64,000 bases of DNA from Wolfiporia cocos (taxonomy: Eukaryota > Basidiomycota > Agaricomycetes > Polyporales > Phaeolaceae), in contig JACCLO010000010.1 of NCBI GenBank assembly GCA_029448655.1, positions 2,914,001 through 2,978,000 on the forward strand, given 5' to 3'. The position numbers were made by a program, and so were the translations under genes. This document shows positions 23,609-36,053 of this stretch, in pieces (the first letter of the stretch is position 1; each line of letters starts with the position of its first letter). Below the pieces are notes generated by a model that was not told where the DNA came from, did no database searches, and saw nothing but the letters and a program-made list of their open reading frames with translations.

Positions 23609-24493
23609 ATTTTTTTCTCGATATCGCTTTCCCTTGGTTTATATCTAAGTATTTCACTCCCTGTTGTTTCCCAGGAGCGGTACGTGTGCCATCGCGAATT
23701 CCGTTTGCGGAGGTCATTTCCAGAGTGCTGTTCACGCGGATGATATCTATCGCTACCCAGAGAGTTACGATAGTTGTGATAAGAAGTTCCGCACAGATTC
23801 AGCACGTATAGAGCGAGCAATGCAGCGTGGAGCGCCGCATTGGGAAGCAAGAGTCATGGACGCCTGGCACGCATGTTCTGATGAAGTCTTGGCCTTTACG
23901 CCTGAAGTCTGATTGCGCCTTGACTTCCGCGCAGCGTAGACAAATGTATCATAGAGTGTCTTTCCATGCACACCTCACATTCAATATGTTCCCTAAATGT
24001 TCACGCCCATATAGTCCGAGTCACTGCAGTTGCTGGTCCTTCTCTTTACTTCTTCCGAATTCAATCCATTAAGTACTCACACTTCATCTCCTGGCAGTTG
24101 TGATTTACTGAAAGGCAATCAAGCTACCAAGCACATCAAAGCTGCATACTGTCTCTCTTCCCTCGCTGCTGTGCATGAATCTCTACTTACCTTGATTTGT
24201 GTTTACAAGATAAAATCAGACGCACTGCTCTTGTTTTTATCTCAATAATGTTGATGCCGCAGAGCAAGAAATCGAGAATTAAGAGTTTCATTTACTCATT
24301 TTCATTTTATCATTCAAAGCCGCCCCCACAATCCATCACCAAAAAGTGAGTTCCGTGCTTTCATAAGGTAAAACATACAGATATCCGACTAGATCTTTGG
24401 CAAGGGTATGGAGCAAACACTAACAATCACGAATTGACAAGGTATCCATTGTGCTCAATTCCCGTTATGGATCACAGATTCTCCAACTCCATC
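23609..24493. other. Intergenic, no gene identified
   Basis: AT-richer sequence with short ORFs only. Beyond the Pol III T-run at its start, nothing is supported. Confidence 0.45.
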
Positions 24494-27150
24494 CTACACC
24501 TGAGCTGGAGCAGGCTGCGCTTGCACCAACGCTTCGGGCAGAGTCCAGATGCGGACAGAGCTATCGTCAGACGCAGATACTACACGCGTCTTGTCCGGCG
24601 AGAATCGCAAGTGTGTAATGTTGTCAGTATGTCCCTCGAACGAAGCAATCTCTCCTCCTGTCTTTGTGCTCCAGACATGCACCGAATGATCCTCAGCTCC
24701 CGCAGACACCAACTCTCCGTCGTTCGAGAACCATGGGGCGCTCACGAGCGCTTCGTTTGTATCTATATCCAAGATCTTCTCGCCGCTGAACGAGTCGCAT
24801 TGCTTGATCTTCCGGTCGCTCGCCGCACTCAGCACGCGCTTGCCGTCCGGCGAGAACGCGGCGTGCCATACCGATCCCGCGTGCTCGCGAAGTATCACGA
24901 GCTCCTCACCGGACTCGGTCTGCCAGATGCGCGTGCTGCCGTCGTCGGAACTTGTCAGCACTCGCCGCCCGTCGGGCGACCAGTCAATCGCGTATATGAC
25001 ACCCTGATGCCCTTCTAGCGAATGAATCTCTCCTCCGGTTTTCACCGACCAGATGCGGGCAATGCAGTCCGCACTCGCGGTCAGGAGCTTCGTACCGTCG
25101 GGCGAGAAAGCAACAAGCATGACCATCGCATTGTGTCCCGACAAGACGGCTCTTTGTTCGCCGGTCTGCACGTTCCATAGCCGTGCGGTAAAATCGACCG
25201 AGGCAGATGCAAGCGTCTGTCCATCTGGCGAGAAGGCGATACTGTCTACGAATCCTTCATGGCCAGTGAGCTCCAACAACTTGATCCCATTCGGAGCGTT
25301 CCAGAGTACAACGCGCTTGTCACTGGAACCCGACGCAAGTTTGTTTCCATCGGGCGAGAATGCAAGGGCACAGATCGGCTGTGTGTGAACCTCTAGATTG
25401 AACATGCGAGCTCGCGTGACGGGGTTCCAGATGGTGACGGTGCCGTCCTCATAGCCGCTCGCGACGAAGCGCCCGTCGGAGGAGTACGCGAGTGCACTAA
25501 CGCCTCCTCGGTGCAGATCTCCATGCACTCCAGGCTCAAGAGCAACATTCCCAAGCTGTCTGGCCAGCTTCTTCTCTTCCTCCTCGGCGTCGGTGAGCGC
25601 ATCATCTTCCTGGGGCGCACCGTTGCGGTCTTCACCAGCAGGCTGCGCAGCATCGCCTTCCGCATCAGCTGGGGCTATGTCAATGTCTGTTCCCTCAAAC
25701 GACAGTATTCCAACTGAATAGGTCAGTAAGCATTGGGCTATTCAGACGCTATTATTTCACTAACGGCCATCCTCTGTCACTTCAATGTGAGGCTGGGCTT
25801 CTTCCAGAAATGCCGCGAAATCTTGGGGAATTTCATCCTGCGAGAGTTGAACTGTTTATTTAGGATTGCGGCTTCATTGAGTCCCACTCACCTTGCTCTT
25901 GCACACTTGAACGATGTCTCGGTCATTGGCAATCGCGGCTTCGGCTTCGGTATGCTGTCAGAGCATGTCATTGCGTGCTCCTTCATTGGACGAATAGCAA
26001 TACCTCAAGTATATAGTCAAGAAGAATACCGACGGGATCGTACGTTTTGACCTAGTATACTGTGAGCTTGCGAGGATTTGGAAAAAATTGGAAAAATCTT
26101 ACATCTTGGAAGGCTGGCGTTGATTCAATGTGATTATCGTCTTCGTCAAACTGATCATCTGAGTCCTTCGGTTCGGCCGCAGCTTCCAGCTTCTTGAGAC
26201 CAAGGAATCGTCTCCTTTTTAATCTGTAGTAGTGGAGAAAGACGCATTGATTCAACGGCAAAGGCTCATCGGCCAATTCAGAGTCTTCTTGTCCGTAGCT
26301 GTCGTGGCCGCTACTCCGGTTATCCGCCATGGATACGTCTTCGCTATCCCTCGTGCGAGCCTTTCCTTTGGTATCTGTTTTTGTCTTCTGTGGCGGCCCG
26401 GAGCGATGAGCAAAGTAGTTCGTCGTCTCGTGAGAATGCGCTGCGGTGAACGATAAGTTCGCTTGGGCGCCAGGATCGCCGGAAATCGATATTTTGCCCT
26501 GGCGACCCTGGTGTGTGATGGCTGCCACTGTCCATTGTGTAGTCTTGACCCAGCCTCGGACGAATACAATCTGTTCGTCTTTCAAGTCGACATCGAGTGT
26601 ATCTCTGGCGAATGTAACCCAACTTTGGAAATTGTGATGCATGTAGTTCGCCATTCGCCGACTAGGATGCAGCTCCTCTCTCGTAGCAGACTCTTTCAAC
26701 AGAAGTAACGCGCCTTGGTCGTCATTGCATTTGAACTGAAGCGCCGCGCTTGCACCTGCACTGGATATCACGGCTTTACATGATAGCTGACCAGGAAGGA
26801 GTATACAATGCTCACACGTTTGCACTAGCCTCAACGGATAGTTGAGAAAAACTCTTACTGCACAGTGGTCCCGCTTGGATTGCATCCGGTAGCTTGTGAG
26901 AACCGTATTGTGATGGAAGGAATGGCTTGTAGCTAGCGGGATCTGGGACTCCGTATTCACGATTTACTGAGTCGTCCGCTTCTTTGGTAGCGTTGAAGAT
27001 GCGGAAGAACCCGCCGTTATGCGTATATCCTACATCGCCCACCGTCACTTCCCCGAATTTCGTGGGCTCGGGAGCCCAGAGTGGTAGACCCTCTCCACAT
27101 CTGAAAAGTTGTGAAGCGTATACGGACGACGGGACGTCGGGATTGCTCAT
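24494..27150 (-). CDS. Uncharacterised N-terminal module fused to WD40 propeller, paralogue A
   Basis: First of three paralogues here; function unknown. Start chosen at ATG 27150 (MSNPDVPSSVYASQLF) to match the paralogues; an upstream in-frame start would add a signal-like hydrophobic stretch. Part 1 (about 130 residues): GEGLPLWAPEPTKFGEVTVG, DVGYTHNGGFFRIFNATK. Part 2, after an intron with donor GTGAGC: DDQGALLLLKESATREEL, PSRRMANYMHHNFQSW, VFVRGWVKTTQWTVAAITHQ, NQCVFLHYYRLKRRRFLGLK. Small exons (TYDPVGILLDYILE; ITEDG-type) and an acidic linker lead to an uninterrupted exon of eight WD40 repeats (25500-24530), ending in a Pro/Ala/Gln tail. About 830 residues. Repeat 6 lacks the closing WD. 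Likely cytosolic scaffold or sensor; that role is inference. It is followed closely upstream by paralogue B. Confidence 0.85.
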
Positions 27151-27604
27151 TGCAGGAGCGGCGATGGTCGTGGACGACAAGAGGGAGACAAGAATCAATG
27201 TGGCGGTACTGAGCAACTAGATGTACGGACCGGCGCCATCATGAGCGACATGAGGCAGTGAGACGCGCTATGCCATGCCAGTGCCTACCAGTGCACAGAG
27301 ATACTCTGAAAACTCGCGAGGCTGTCCAAGACTTTGCTATGCTACTGCCAGTGGTAATTTCCTGATCTGATCGATTCGATAATCGCCTTATAGTCTGAGG
27401 CGATCGAGCGCTCGCGCTCATGAGCCGCCACGGTCACTTCCATCTATACTACAATGCAATTTGTACTTCGACTGCAGTCTCTATTTGCTTAAAGCGATCT
27501 TGACACCATGGGACTCGCCCTACGACCTGCCACGTATCTCACCTTACATCCCCATTCAACGGCCCGCTCTGCACCTCAAAATCGTCTGCGACACTTGCTT
27601 CGAA
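27151..27604. other. Spacer between paralogues A and B
   Basis: About 450 bp containing the paralogue A promoter and the 3' end of B. An in-frame extension of A from 27216 encodes a signal-peptide-like stretch (LILVSLLSSTTIAAPA) that has no counterpart in B or C, so it was not chosen. Confidence 0.45.
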
Positions 27605-30167
27605 TCAAGCTAGCAAAGAACCAGCCCCAGCTTGGCCGGTTGCCGAGGCTCGAGGAAGCTCCCAGATCAATACTCTGCTATCTTGCGATGCAGAGACAAT
27701 GCGGGTCTTGTCGGGTGAGAAGCGTATATGGGTAATGTCGTCCGAATGTCCTTCGAAGGTTGCAATCTCTCCCTTCGTCCTTGCGTTCCAGACGTTCACC
27801 GAATAGTCGTCACCGCCTGCAGCAATAAGCTGGCCGTCTTTTGAGAATGTAGGAGCATGCACGAGGGCGTCTCCCGCATCTATTGACCCCTTGACCTCGC
27901 CATCAAAGGAGCCGCACTCCTTGATGAGCCGGTCGCTTGCCACGCTAATGATGCTTCTGCCGTCTTCGCTGAAGCACGCATTCAGCACTCCTCCCGTGTG
28001 CTCGCGTAGTATCATCAGCTCCTCTCCGGACTCTGCTAACCAGATGCGAGTGGTTCCGTCCTCGGAGCTCGTCAAGACCCTGCGCCCATCCGGAGACCAG
28101 TCGACGGCGGTAATGATTCCCTGGTGTCCTTCAAGAGCATGAAGCTGTCCTCCAGTCCTCACTGACCACATGAGCCCAATGCAGTCCGAGCCTGCAGACA
28201 AGAGCATTGCGCCATCTGGCGAAAACGCAATGTGCATCACCATGCCCGCGTGGCCACCGAGCACGTGGATCGGGTTACCGGTCGTCGTGTCCCACAGGAT
28301 GATGGTAGAGTCAACCGACGAGGACGCGAGAACCTGGCCGTCAGGAGAGAAGATAACGCGATGTACTAGTGCTCTGTGGCCGTTGAGCTCGAGGAGCTTG
28401 GCTCCTGTCGCAACGTTCCAGATGGCGATGACCCGGCCGCTGGATCCCGATGCGAGTTTGGTGCTATCTGGAGAGAATCCAAGAGTGCAGACGGAGCCTG
28501 AAGAATGTTCGAGGTTGCGGACTCTATTCCTCGTCTGGGGATCCCATATCGTGATTGTACCATCTTCATAACCGCTTGCGACGAAACGCCCATCTGGAGA
28601 GTATGCCAGTGCGCTGACGCCACCTCGTTCCGCTTCTTCGTCCGCCTCCTCATCGAACCCCGCGATGCCCAACTGTCTCTCAAGCTCCCTTACCTTCTCT
28701 TCATCAGAGCCGTCATCCTCTTCATCCGTCTCGCCTTGAGCGCGATCGTCTGCTGAACCTTGTGCGTTACTCGGATTTGAGTCCACGCCTATGTCCTCAA
28801 AGTCGATTGTCCCGACTGCAGGGTATGAATTAGCTTTTCCCTCACAATCAAGCAGAAGCTCGACTGACGGCCATCCTCATTCACTTCGATATGAGGTAGC
28901 GTTTCCCTCAAGAATGCAGCGAAGTTATCAGGAAACCCGTCATCCTGCGAAACAACATTGAGCCTTCAGTATATTTCTCGGATACGTCGAACTTACGCGG
29001 GCTCTGCAAAGTGCCACGACATCTTGATCACTAGCTATTGCGACATCTGCCTCCGAGTACTTTTAAGGGAATATTAGTATAGCAAAGACGGGCCCCACCA
29101 TTTTCACATACTTCGAGGATGTAATCAAGTAGAGTTATCACAGGATCATATGAGCCAGTCTGTGAGCGTGTCAGTTCGAAGAGAGCGGACAGGCGAAACG
29201 ACAGGGATACCTCTTCCATCGATGGCACGGATTCGAAAGCCTCGTCATCAGAATAGCCGTCTGGATTTTTCGGCTCAGCTGCAGCTTCTATCTTTTTCAG
29301 GCCAAAGAAAGCTCTTCTCTTGAGTCTGAAGTAGTGGACGAAAACGCATTGGTCCATCTTGAATGTCTCTTCGTCGCTTCGCACCGACTCGCGTGCTTTC
29401 TGCTTGTGCGACGGCCCTGTGCGTTGAAAACAGTAGCTCGAGACATCTTGGGATGCCTCCAGGCTGAAAGATACATTGGCGGGACCGCCAAAATTGCTGC
29501 CAAATGACAGTTTTGCCGCACGGCCGTGATGGGTGATTGCTGCTACGGTCCACTTTGTTGTTTTCACCCAGCCTCTTACGAACATGAAATCTTCTTCGGA
29601 GAGATCCACGTCAAGGTCTTCTTTTGCGAACGAGTGCCAGCTACGGAAATTGCGACTCATGTAATTCACCATTCGGCGGCTCTGATGTAAGACCTCACGC
29701 GTGGCCGCATCTTTGAGAATCAGGAGTGCGCCCTGGTCATCGGTACACTCGAAATGCAGGCCCGCCGATACAAGCGGTCTGCGAGAGCTCGTGTCAAGCA
29801 ATAACTGAATCATCATGAGCTCGCGCACGTACGCCTGGGCACTGGCGGAGACACGGATTTTGCGAATGCTCTTGCTACAGATAGGTCCAGGGTTCAACAC
29901 ACCCTCTTCCTTGTTCAAGCCATACGTCGGAGCAACGAATGGCTTGTAATTGCTGGGTACCCCATAATCCACGTTGACAGGATCATCAGCAGGTTTTGTA
30001 GCATTGAACAGGCGATAGAAACCCCCGTGCTGTACATAGCCGACATCTCCAAAGAGCACTTCACCGTGCTTGGTAGGTTCCGGCATCCAGAGAGGGTAAC
30101 CCTCTCCGAGACCAAAGAGCTGGTCAGAATAGACCTGCGCTGCTACAGTCGTCTTGTCCTTCTTCAT
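27605..30167 (-). CDS. Uncharacterised N-terminal module fused to WD40 propeller, paralogue B
   Basis: Second member of the family. ATG at 30167 (MKKDKTTVAAQVYSDQLF). The same layout follows: GEGYPLWMPEPTKHGEVLFG, DVGYVQHGGFYRLFNATK; then, past an in-frame intron at about 29840, DDQGALLILKDAATREVL, FVRGWVKTTKWTVAAITHHG, DQCVFVHYFRLKRRAFFGLK; small exons YDPVITLLDYILE and ADVAIASDQDVVALCRAR; HIEVNEDG; then an acidic, coiled-coil-like linker (DEEDDGSDEEKVRELERQLG) and eight WD40 repeats (28610-27660). Repeat 6 lacks its WD and reads SDRLIKECGSFDG. It is the most diverged of the three, with a shorter part 2. Intron positions match A and C, so the copies arose by DNA duplication, not retroposition. 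Confidence 0.85.
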
Positions 30168-32764
30168 GGTTCTGGATGAGTATGCAGTGCGCAGTGCGGC
30201 ACCATCAGAGCGGTCCGGGATCTGATCTGATCTGATATCAGTACTAGTGCGATTAAAGTTTACTTCCGCGCGCCAGTGCAGGCCATAAAAAGTAGAGGCG
30301 AAACAATCAAAGCTCGTTGAACTGAGCACCGAGCAACTTGACAAGGAAACTATGCCGCACTTTCTTCCGCCGAGTTACCGCCACCGTGATGAGTGGTGGG
30401 TGACCGGTGACCGGTGATCTTCATGCACTGATGCACCAATACAGCACCTTCTCATCAGGATGTCGAGATCACGCTCTGCACGAATACTATGTGAGCGTGA
30501 TTGTCTTTCGAGTTAGGTTCGAGTGCGTGTTGTGCTCCACGACTAAAGGTCAGGATTATCGCGCCTATAGCTTGGTCATCGATGGCCTTGACAGTGCTCT
30601 GTGCTACATTGTCAGCGGAACAGACCTCTGAGGTCCAGAATGATTGATATAAAGAGCAGAGCGCACTGACAAGCGTTGCATCGCATTCATACATATCACA
30701 AGTAATTCACAAGGACATATGTGGCATGGGCACCAGCAGAGATCTTGAATCTCGCTAACATTCCTGCCAAAATCTGGGGACTTTTAGGCCGATTTCAATA
30801 GCCACATGCGGTGATGCTATCGGCTCTACTAGGTGATGAAGGGCCTTATGATGGGTGTAGTCGCGATATCCACGTGCCGAGAGTATCAGTCTGCTTTGGA
30901 GGAGGCGAAATCAGACAACGGGTAGCTGTGGACGGACTGTCTTCTACCGCACAACCTTGTGCGCTCCTGTCCATCAACATGCGATATTTTTGGCTCCCGG
31001 CGACTGCTACAGCGTTACGGCGTTGAACTAAAGCCTAGTACGAGCTGTCTAGTGGACATGGCGTCACAGATCGTTGTTGCTCTCCGGAAATATTGATGTA
31101 TCGTGACGCCAGCGAAAGTGTAGGCATGCTCTCCTCTAGGACACAGGCTCAGTGGGGATTGACGTTGGTGGTGCAATCATGCCAATGAACGCTCTCAGCT
31201 GGTTTCGACTGGGCATCTCTTGCGCTCTGTCGACGCGCCGTCTGATCTAGCCCGGCTCTGCATTTGTCTATTATTTACCGCAATTCTACTTGGCGATGTG
31301 ACCCACCCGGCTGCTCCATGATGATTTTGAATTAGCATAAAGCATCCGATGAGCGCGTCGCGCTGTGCGGTTTAGTTTTAGGTAGTGCTATGCTGTTATT
31401 TTGTGCCTCATCTGTATATGCACGGTATCAGCTTGCCCGTATACTTCTCAACGACTCAGCTACGGCTATCTTGGTCTCCATCTCTGCACACGATTCCATA
31501 TCTTGCCAGTACGCCTGACGAATAATTCACATCTCATGCCATACGCTGCGTGTGTCAATATACATCCATTCATCAGGACGTGTTCCTACGACCGAAGTGC
31601 TGCCGATTCTATCGCTGGCGTACATTTGCTCACCTCCTTATTTGCTGCTGAGTATTCCCCATGGCTTTGTTGTGGATATCCTTCTATTGTCAGCTTGTCT
31701 TTCTGTGGGTTAGGATGAACCAACTCTATGGCATCTTGCTCACAAATCAATGTGCGATATGGAAGTTGTAGCAGGATCGTGTAATCAGTCATCTAGTCGC
31801 TTGTCACTCTACACGCTTCGCGTTCATGAGCCGAGGCAAATCTCCCAGCGGATGCCACGCATGAACTCTGAGCCTTCCAGAAGAGTTTATTCGCCGGTTG
31901 TTGGCTAGATGTCGCAGTCATTAGTCTGGCTTCCACTTTACGAGGAGCAGGTAAGCGCCAGTCAGTTCTCCGCTGATTCCTCTCGCCGCTATCTTGCGGC
32001 AGGCCGTGCGCCTTTCAGTGAGCTGGTGAGCTGGTACGTGCTGTGTGGCATGGCGTGCCATTATTCTTCCTTTGCAGATTATGTCAACATCGCAGACTCG
32101 CTTCCGAATGCGCGCTATTAAACATATGTAGCAGTGACACCATTCGTGATTGCGCGTCTTCCAATTCCTCTCTATCGTTCTCGCTTGACAAGGTGGCCCT
32201 GTACATCATGGCAATGTGGATCACCACAGCAACGCGGAGCATTCGGACTGCGATATTCATTGCTGATGAAACGATGTAACAACTATTATATTGGGAAGAC
32301 ACAGCTAAAACGCGGCACTCCAGGCCTCTCTCAGCATCTTCCAGGTTATGCCACGCCTCCCAGTTATCCCAGGATGCACCCGCATCACTATCAGGATGGT
32401 AGTTATTCACATCGCCCAGGTAGGCATAGCATCACACTCGCGTCGAAATAAGCTCAGATGCGAGTTTTATTGGCGAGGATATGCTGAATATATGAATGAG
32501 TATGTATTGATCCGATGAAAGTCTTGGCATCGGTGATCGGACCGCTCAGATCTAGACTAGCTTTCGATATTCATTGGTATAAACGGATATCTCAAAGATA
32601 TCTTCAGATACATTCTGGGATTTCCAGATACGCTCAGGATATGTTGGCATTTCATTGATCATTCCTCGCTGCCAGGCTGGATAGACGAAAGAAGCTCTGT
32701 GGTGTGCACCTGGTCCATATTCTGTTCGTGTAATTGGCTGTGCAACGATACGAGAACGTCCTGG
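30168..32764. other. Gene-poor stretch between paralogue B and the F-box gene
   Basis: It holds the first copy of a diverged ~0.5 kb direct repeat (30414-30905, listed separately). The rest has only short ORFs. One at 32552-32809 on minus (ends FEISVYTNEYRKLV) reads protein-like but matches nothing I know. Confidence 0.4.
30414..30905 (+). repeat. Diverged direct repeat, copy 1
   Basis: Collinear with 35167-35718 in the same orientation. Shared blocks include GTGATTGTCTTTCGAGTTAG (30497-30516 and 35259-35278), GACAGTGCTCTGTGCTAC, and TCAGTCTGCTTTGGA near the end. Copies differ by many substitutions and small indels. Neither has obvious terminal repeats. Confidence 0.7.
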
Positions 32765-32772
32765 TATATAAA
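32765..32772 (+). promoter_or_regulatory. TATA box of the F-box gene
   Basis: TATATAAA lies 79 bp upstream of the proposed start ATG at 32851, a normal spacing for a transcription start near 32.8 kb. Confidence 0.4.
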
Positions 32773-32850
32773 CGTTATATGAGCGATTGGGCAGGCTTAC
32801 CAGAATCATTTTATCTTCATCCTGCTGCCATCGGACTCACCATCTCCAGC

Positions 32851-34722
32851 ATGCAACAACGCCGAAATGCAACGAAAACGGCCAAAGCCAACGCCGCGAC
32901 ACGACGCGCTCAGGAAGCTGCCGCAGCGCCGGTCGGAGAGGATCGCCACGACTATATCATAGACACGGTTCACGCAAGAGGAGGAGCAGGGAATTGGCGA
33001 CAACTTCGAAGGGCTTCGACATTTCCAGCGCTGCAGAAGGATGCACCGGATTTTCGCGCCGTCGAACAAGCTACTCGGGATAATTCTGCGGTGAATGGTG
33101 GGGTGGGTGGAAAGGGCGTCCCAAGGAGAGAGAGCACGTTGAAGAAAGCTGCGGAAGCGCAGCAAGTCAGGAGTGAGCCATCTACACCATATAGAGACGA
33201 CTGAAGGATGGATGCAGAAGCAGAGCCCGGGTGGAGACACATCGGACGCGTCCTGGGCGCTCCGGACCCAGCGCGGACGGAGAGCAAGAGGCCGCTGCAG
33301 CTCCCAACGGAGGTCTGCGAGCGTATCATCGACTGGCAGTGGAATGACAGTCGGATGCTGCAGAGATGCGCATTAGTGTGCAAGGCGTGGACGCCGAGGT
33401 GCCGGTACCAGCTGCAGCGTCACGTCGTTCTGTGGGATCGGAGCCAAGTCCAAGGACATGCGAGGCGAGCGCGTGCACAGCCACACATCCTCCAGCAGGC
33501 GAGATCGGTCACGGTGGCGGGTGCAGGCGAACGGGCGCCAATTCCGCACCTGGGCACATTCGCCATGATGGCCGCGGCGAAGCTGCCCCTCGTGCGGTGT
33601 CTTGTCATCCAGAATGCGATCTGGAGGCCGAGCGACTTCCATCCGCTCATCTTCGTCCACCTTTCCGCATTTTCTTCTGTCACGACGCTCCGGCTGTTAG
33701 ACGTCACGTTCCCGAAGGCGCGCGACTTTGGGCGTCTCGTCTGCGCACTCCCGAACCTCGTCCGCCTCAGATGCCAAAACGTGCTATTCACGAGCACAGA
33801 TCCCTGCCCAGTCACACGTGACCGTAATCCATCCTATGTGAGGCTGACTGACCTGGCGATCATTACCACAAAAGGGGTCTCCTCCATTGTTGAAGCCAAC
33901 AAGGTGCTCATTGAGCACCTGTGCGCCACGGGTGTGGCCGCTGGCCTCCAGAGCTTGGAGTTCTGTGTCGAGGCATCCCCTGGCAGCAAGTATCTAGATG
34001 CTTATAGATCACCTCTCCGCAAACTCCTCAAACAGTGCCGCTGGTCTCTCCGCAACCTGAGATTATCTCCCGTTTTACGACCAGACAACGGTCTTCAGAC
34101 AGATGCGATCTCGGATATAATTGGTACGTCTATGCTATGGCCTCTGCCCGCTACATATATGCACATTCAGCATGCACTCGTAACAGCATCTATATCTGAT
34201 CTCGCATATTACGACCATCTAGAGACAGTTGTCTTGCGCGCCTTGAACCTCGAGAAGGTCGAATATGCATGGATGAGCCGCATCCTTGAATCCAATGCAT
34301 TGCAGGAGTTGCATCAGTTCTCAATTATCGTGGATCGGCCTCAGTATGCCCAAAATATGGAGAGGAATTTGAAAAGGACTGTATCCGCTCTCAAAAAGGA
34401 TGTATGCTCTCGACTCGATGTGCTGTTCTTCAAAACAAGAGAAATGAGAAGCCACGCTATGTCAACTTTGTGTTCCGGACTCACTCGGATCAGGTCGTAC
34501 CGGATGCGACTCAGTGGGCATCCCTGCTCCAGACCGAGATGCGGGAATTTCATGAGCAAGGAGTCCTGCGGTGAGTGGGTACCTTGACGTGAATGTGCCG
34601 ACTCATAATCGTGCTTGCCATTCTGCAGGACCAGTGTCGATGTTTCCCTCAGTCTCTTCAATGAAGACTTCCTTCGAGCTCGACTTCGCACTCCTGAATG
34701 CAAGTGTGCCCCAATCACATGA
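32851..34722 (+). CDS. F-box protein, agaricomycete type
   Basis: Probable substrate receptor of an SCF ubiquitin ligase. Proposed exons 32851-33172, 33218-34123, 34187-34401, 34449-34570 and 34629-34722 sum to 1659 nt, 552 residues. An N-terminal basic, low-complexity tail (MQQRRNATKTAKANAATRRA) precedes the F-box at about residues 125-175 (LPTEVCERIIDWQWND, RCALVCKAWTPRCRYQL). A leucine-rich region of the usual irregular type follows (SSVTTLRLLDVTFPKARDF). The first intron (45 nt, GTGAGC ... GATGCAG) removes an in-frame TGA at 33202; without it translation would start at ATG 33208. The 47-nt third intron joins LKKD to KPRYVNFVFRTHSDQ. It sits between WD40-fusion paralogues B and C and is bracketed by a direct repeat. 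Confidence 0.78.
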
Positions 34723-36053
34723 CTGCCCACCTTATCGCGCCCAGATCCTTTCAGCAGAATCAGTACCCTCTGATGTGCATCATTCCCGTTTCTACATATC
34801 CATACCCTTCCCCGGCCTGTTGACCCTCAGTTGACGGTCTGGATAGTATATCCGACTTTATTTTGCATTTTATAGATTGTATGGCGCAGTAGTGATATAA
34901 GAGCCTGAGACCTAGACATTCTGGTCACTGCGCAAGCGCATGGATGTCAAGACGTATATCATACGCTTCCAGTTATCTTCTTACGAAGGATCCTACGCGC
35001 GCCCTAACACTTCGATGACAACGGACGTAGACATTTTGATACACCGCCATTATCTCAGGGTCTACGCAGGCTTTCCACGCAATATTGCGTACTCATACCA
35101 TCCGGCCCACGTCCGTCCCGCGCAGCTGCGAAAGACAGTAGGTAAATTAATCTCAGTGATTGAAACTCTACGATCTTCGTGCACTTATGCACCAACGCAA
35201 CCTTGTCTCACCAGGATGCCGAGACCAGGCCCTGTACACATACGTATACTATGTGAACGTGATTGTCTTTCGAGTTAGGTTCGAGAGCGTGAGCGCTATA
35301 TTCATATTCCACGACTTATAATCACACCTATGGCTTGGTCGTCGATGAACATGACAGTGCTCTGTGCTACCCTGTCAGTGGCACAGAGTTGCAGACTTCC
35401 GAGGTCCCGAACGATCGATCTGAAGAGCAGAGCGCATTGGCACGCGTCGCGTCGCATTCATGCATGCCACAGATGATTCACGCACATATAGTATGCATGG
35501 GCGCTCGCAGAGATCTTGAATATTCCTGCCAAGATTTGGGGGGCGAGCGCACCACAATCTCAGGCCAGTCTCAATAGCCACACGCAGTGGTGTGATCGGC
35601 TCTACATGAATGACTAGGCGATGAAGGACCTTATGCTGGGTGTAGCTGCAATAGTCACGTACACCTCGTCAAGTTGGCTTAGCTTGAGCCGAGAGTCTCA
35701 GTCTGCTTTGGAAATGGGATCAAACAATGCGTAGACATGGATGGACTTCTTGAACGCGATTTGGGCTAAATGTAAGTGCGGCATGGTTGCCTGATCGGAA
35801 ACCGGTTGTTTGGCTGCTGGATGAGCGACGAGCACTCAGGGGGAGATGTCTGAACCTGACTCGAGAGCTACCATGCAGCAGTCCAGCTTAGAGATTGCTG
35901 ATGGACTATAATTTACATATACGATGTTGACAATATAATATCACGAGCATGTTTGAGTGAAGTTTGCGACCGTTCTCGATCTGGCATATTCCGATGTACA
36001 CATTCCTGCTAGTTTCGTCATAGATCATCGCTCCGTCTGGTGTAATATGTCTT
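34723..36053. other. Intergenic with direct-repeat copy 2
   Basis: It contains the second repeat copy (35167-35718). No gene is seen in the rest. Confidence 0.45.
35167..35718 (+). repeat. Diverged direct repeat, copy 2
   Basis: Partner of 30414-30905. It lies about 330 bp beyond the 3' end of WD40-fusion paralogue C, while copy 1 lies just upstream of paralogue B, so both copies flank the F-box gene. Confidence 0.7.

Noticed and set aside
27151..27216. Signal peptide on WD40-fusion paralogue A
   Set aside because: The hydrophobic extension upstream of 27150 has no counterpart in paralogues B and C, whose proteins start at the equivalent of the inner Met.
32851..34587. Upstream ORF ending TGA one codon before the F-box ATG at 33208, as a reinitiation or readthrough case
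   Set aside because: A 45-nt intron (33173-33217, GTGAGC to GATGCAG) removes the stop and joins both ORFs in frame; the five-exon model then sums to an exact multiple of three.
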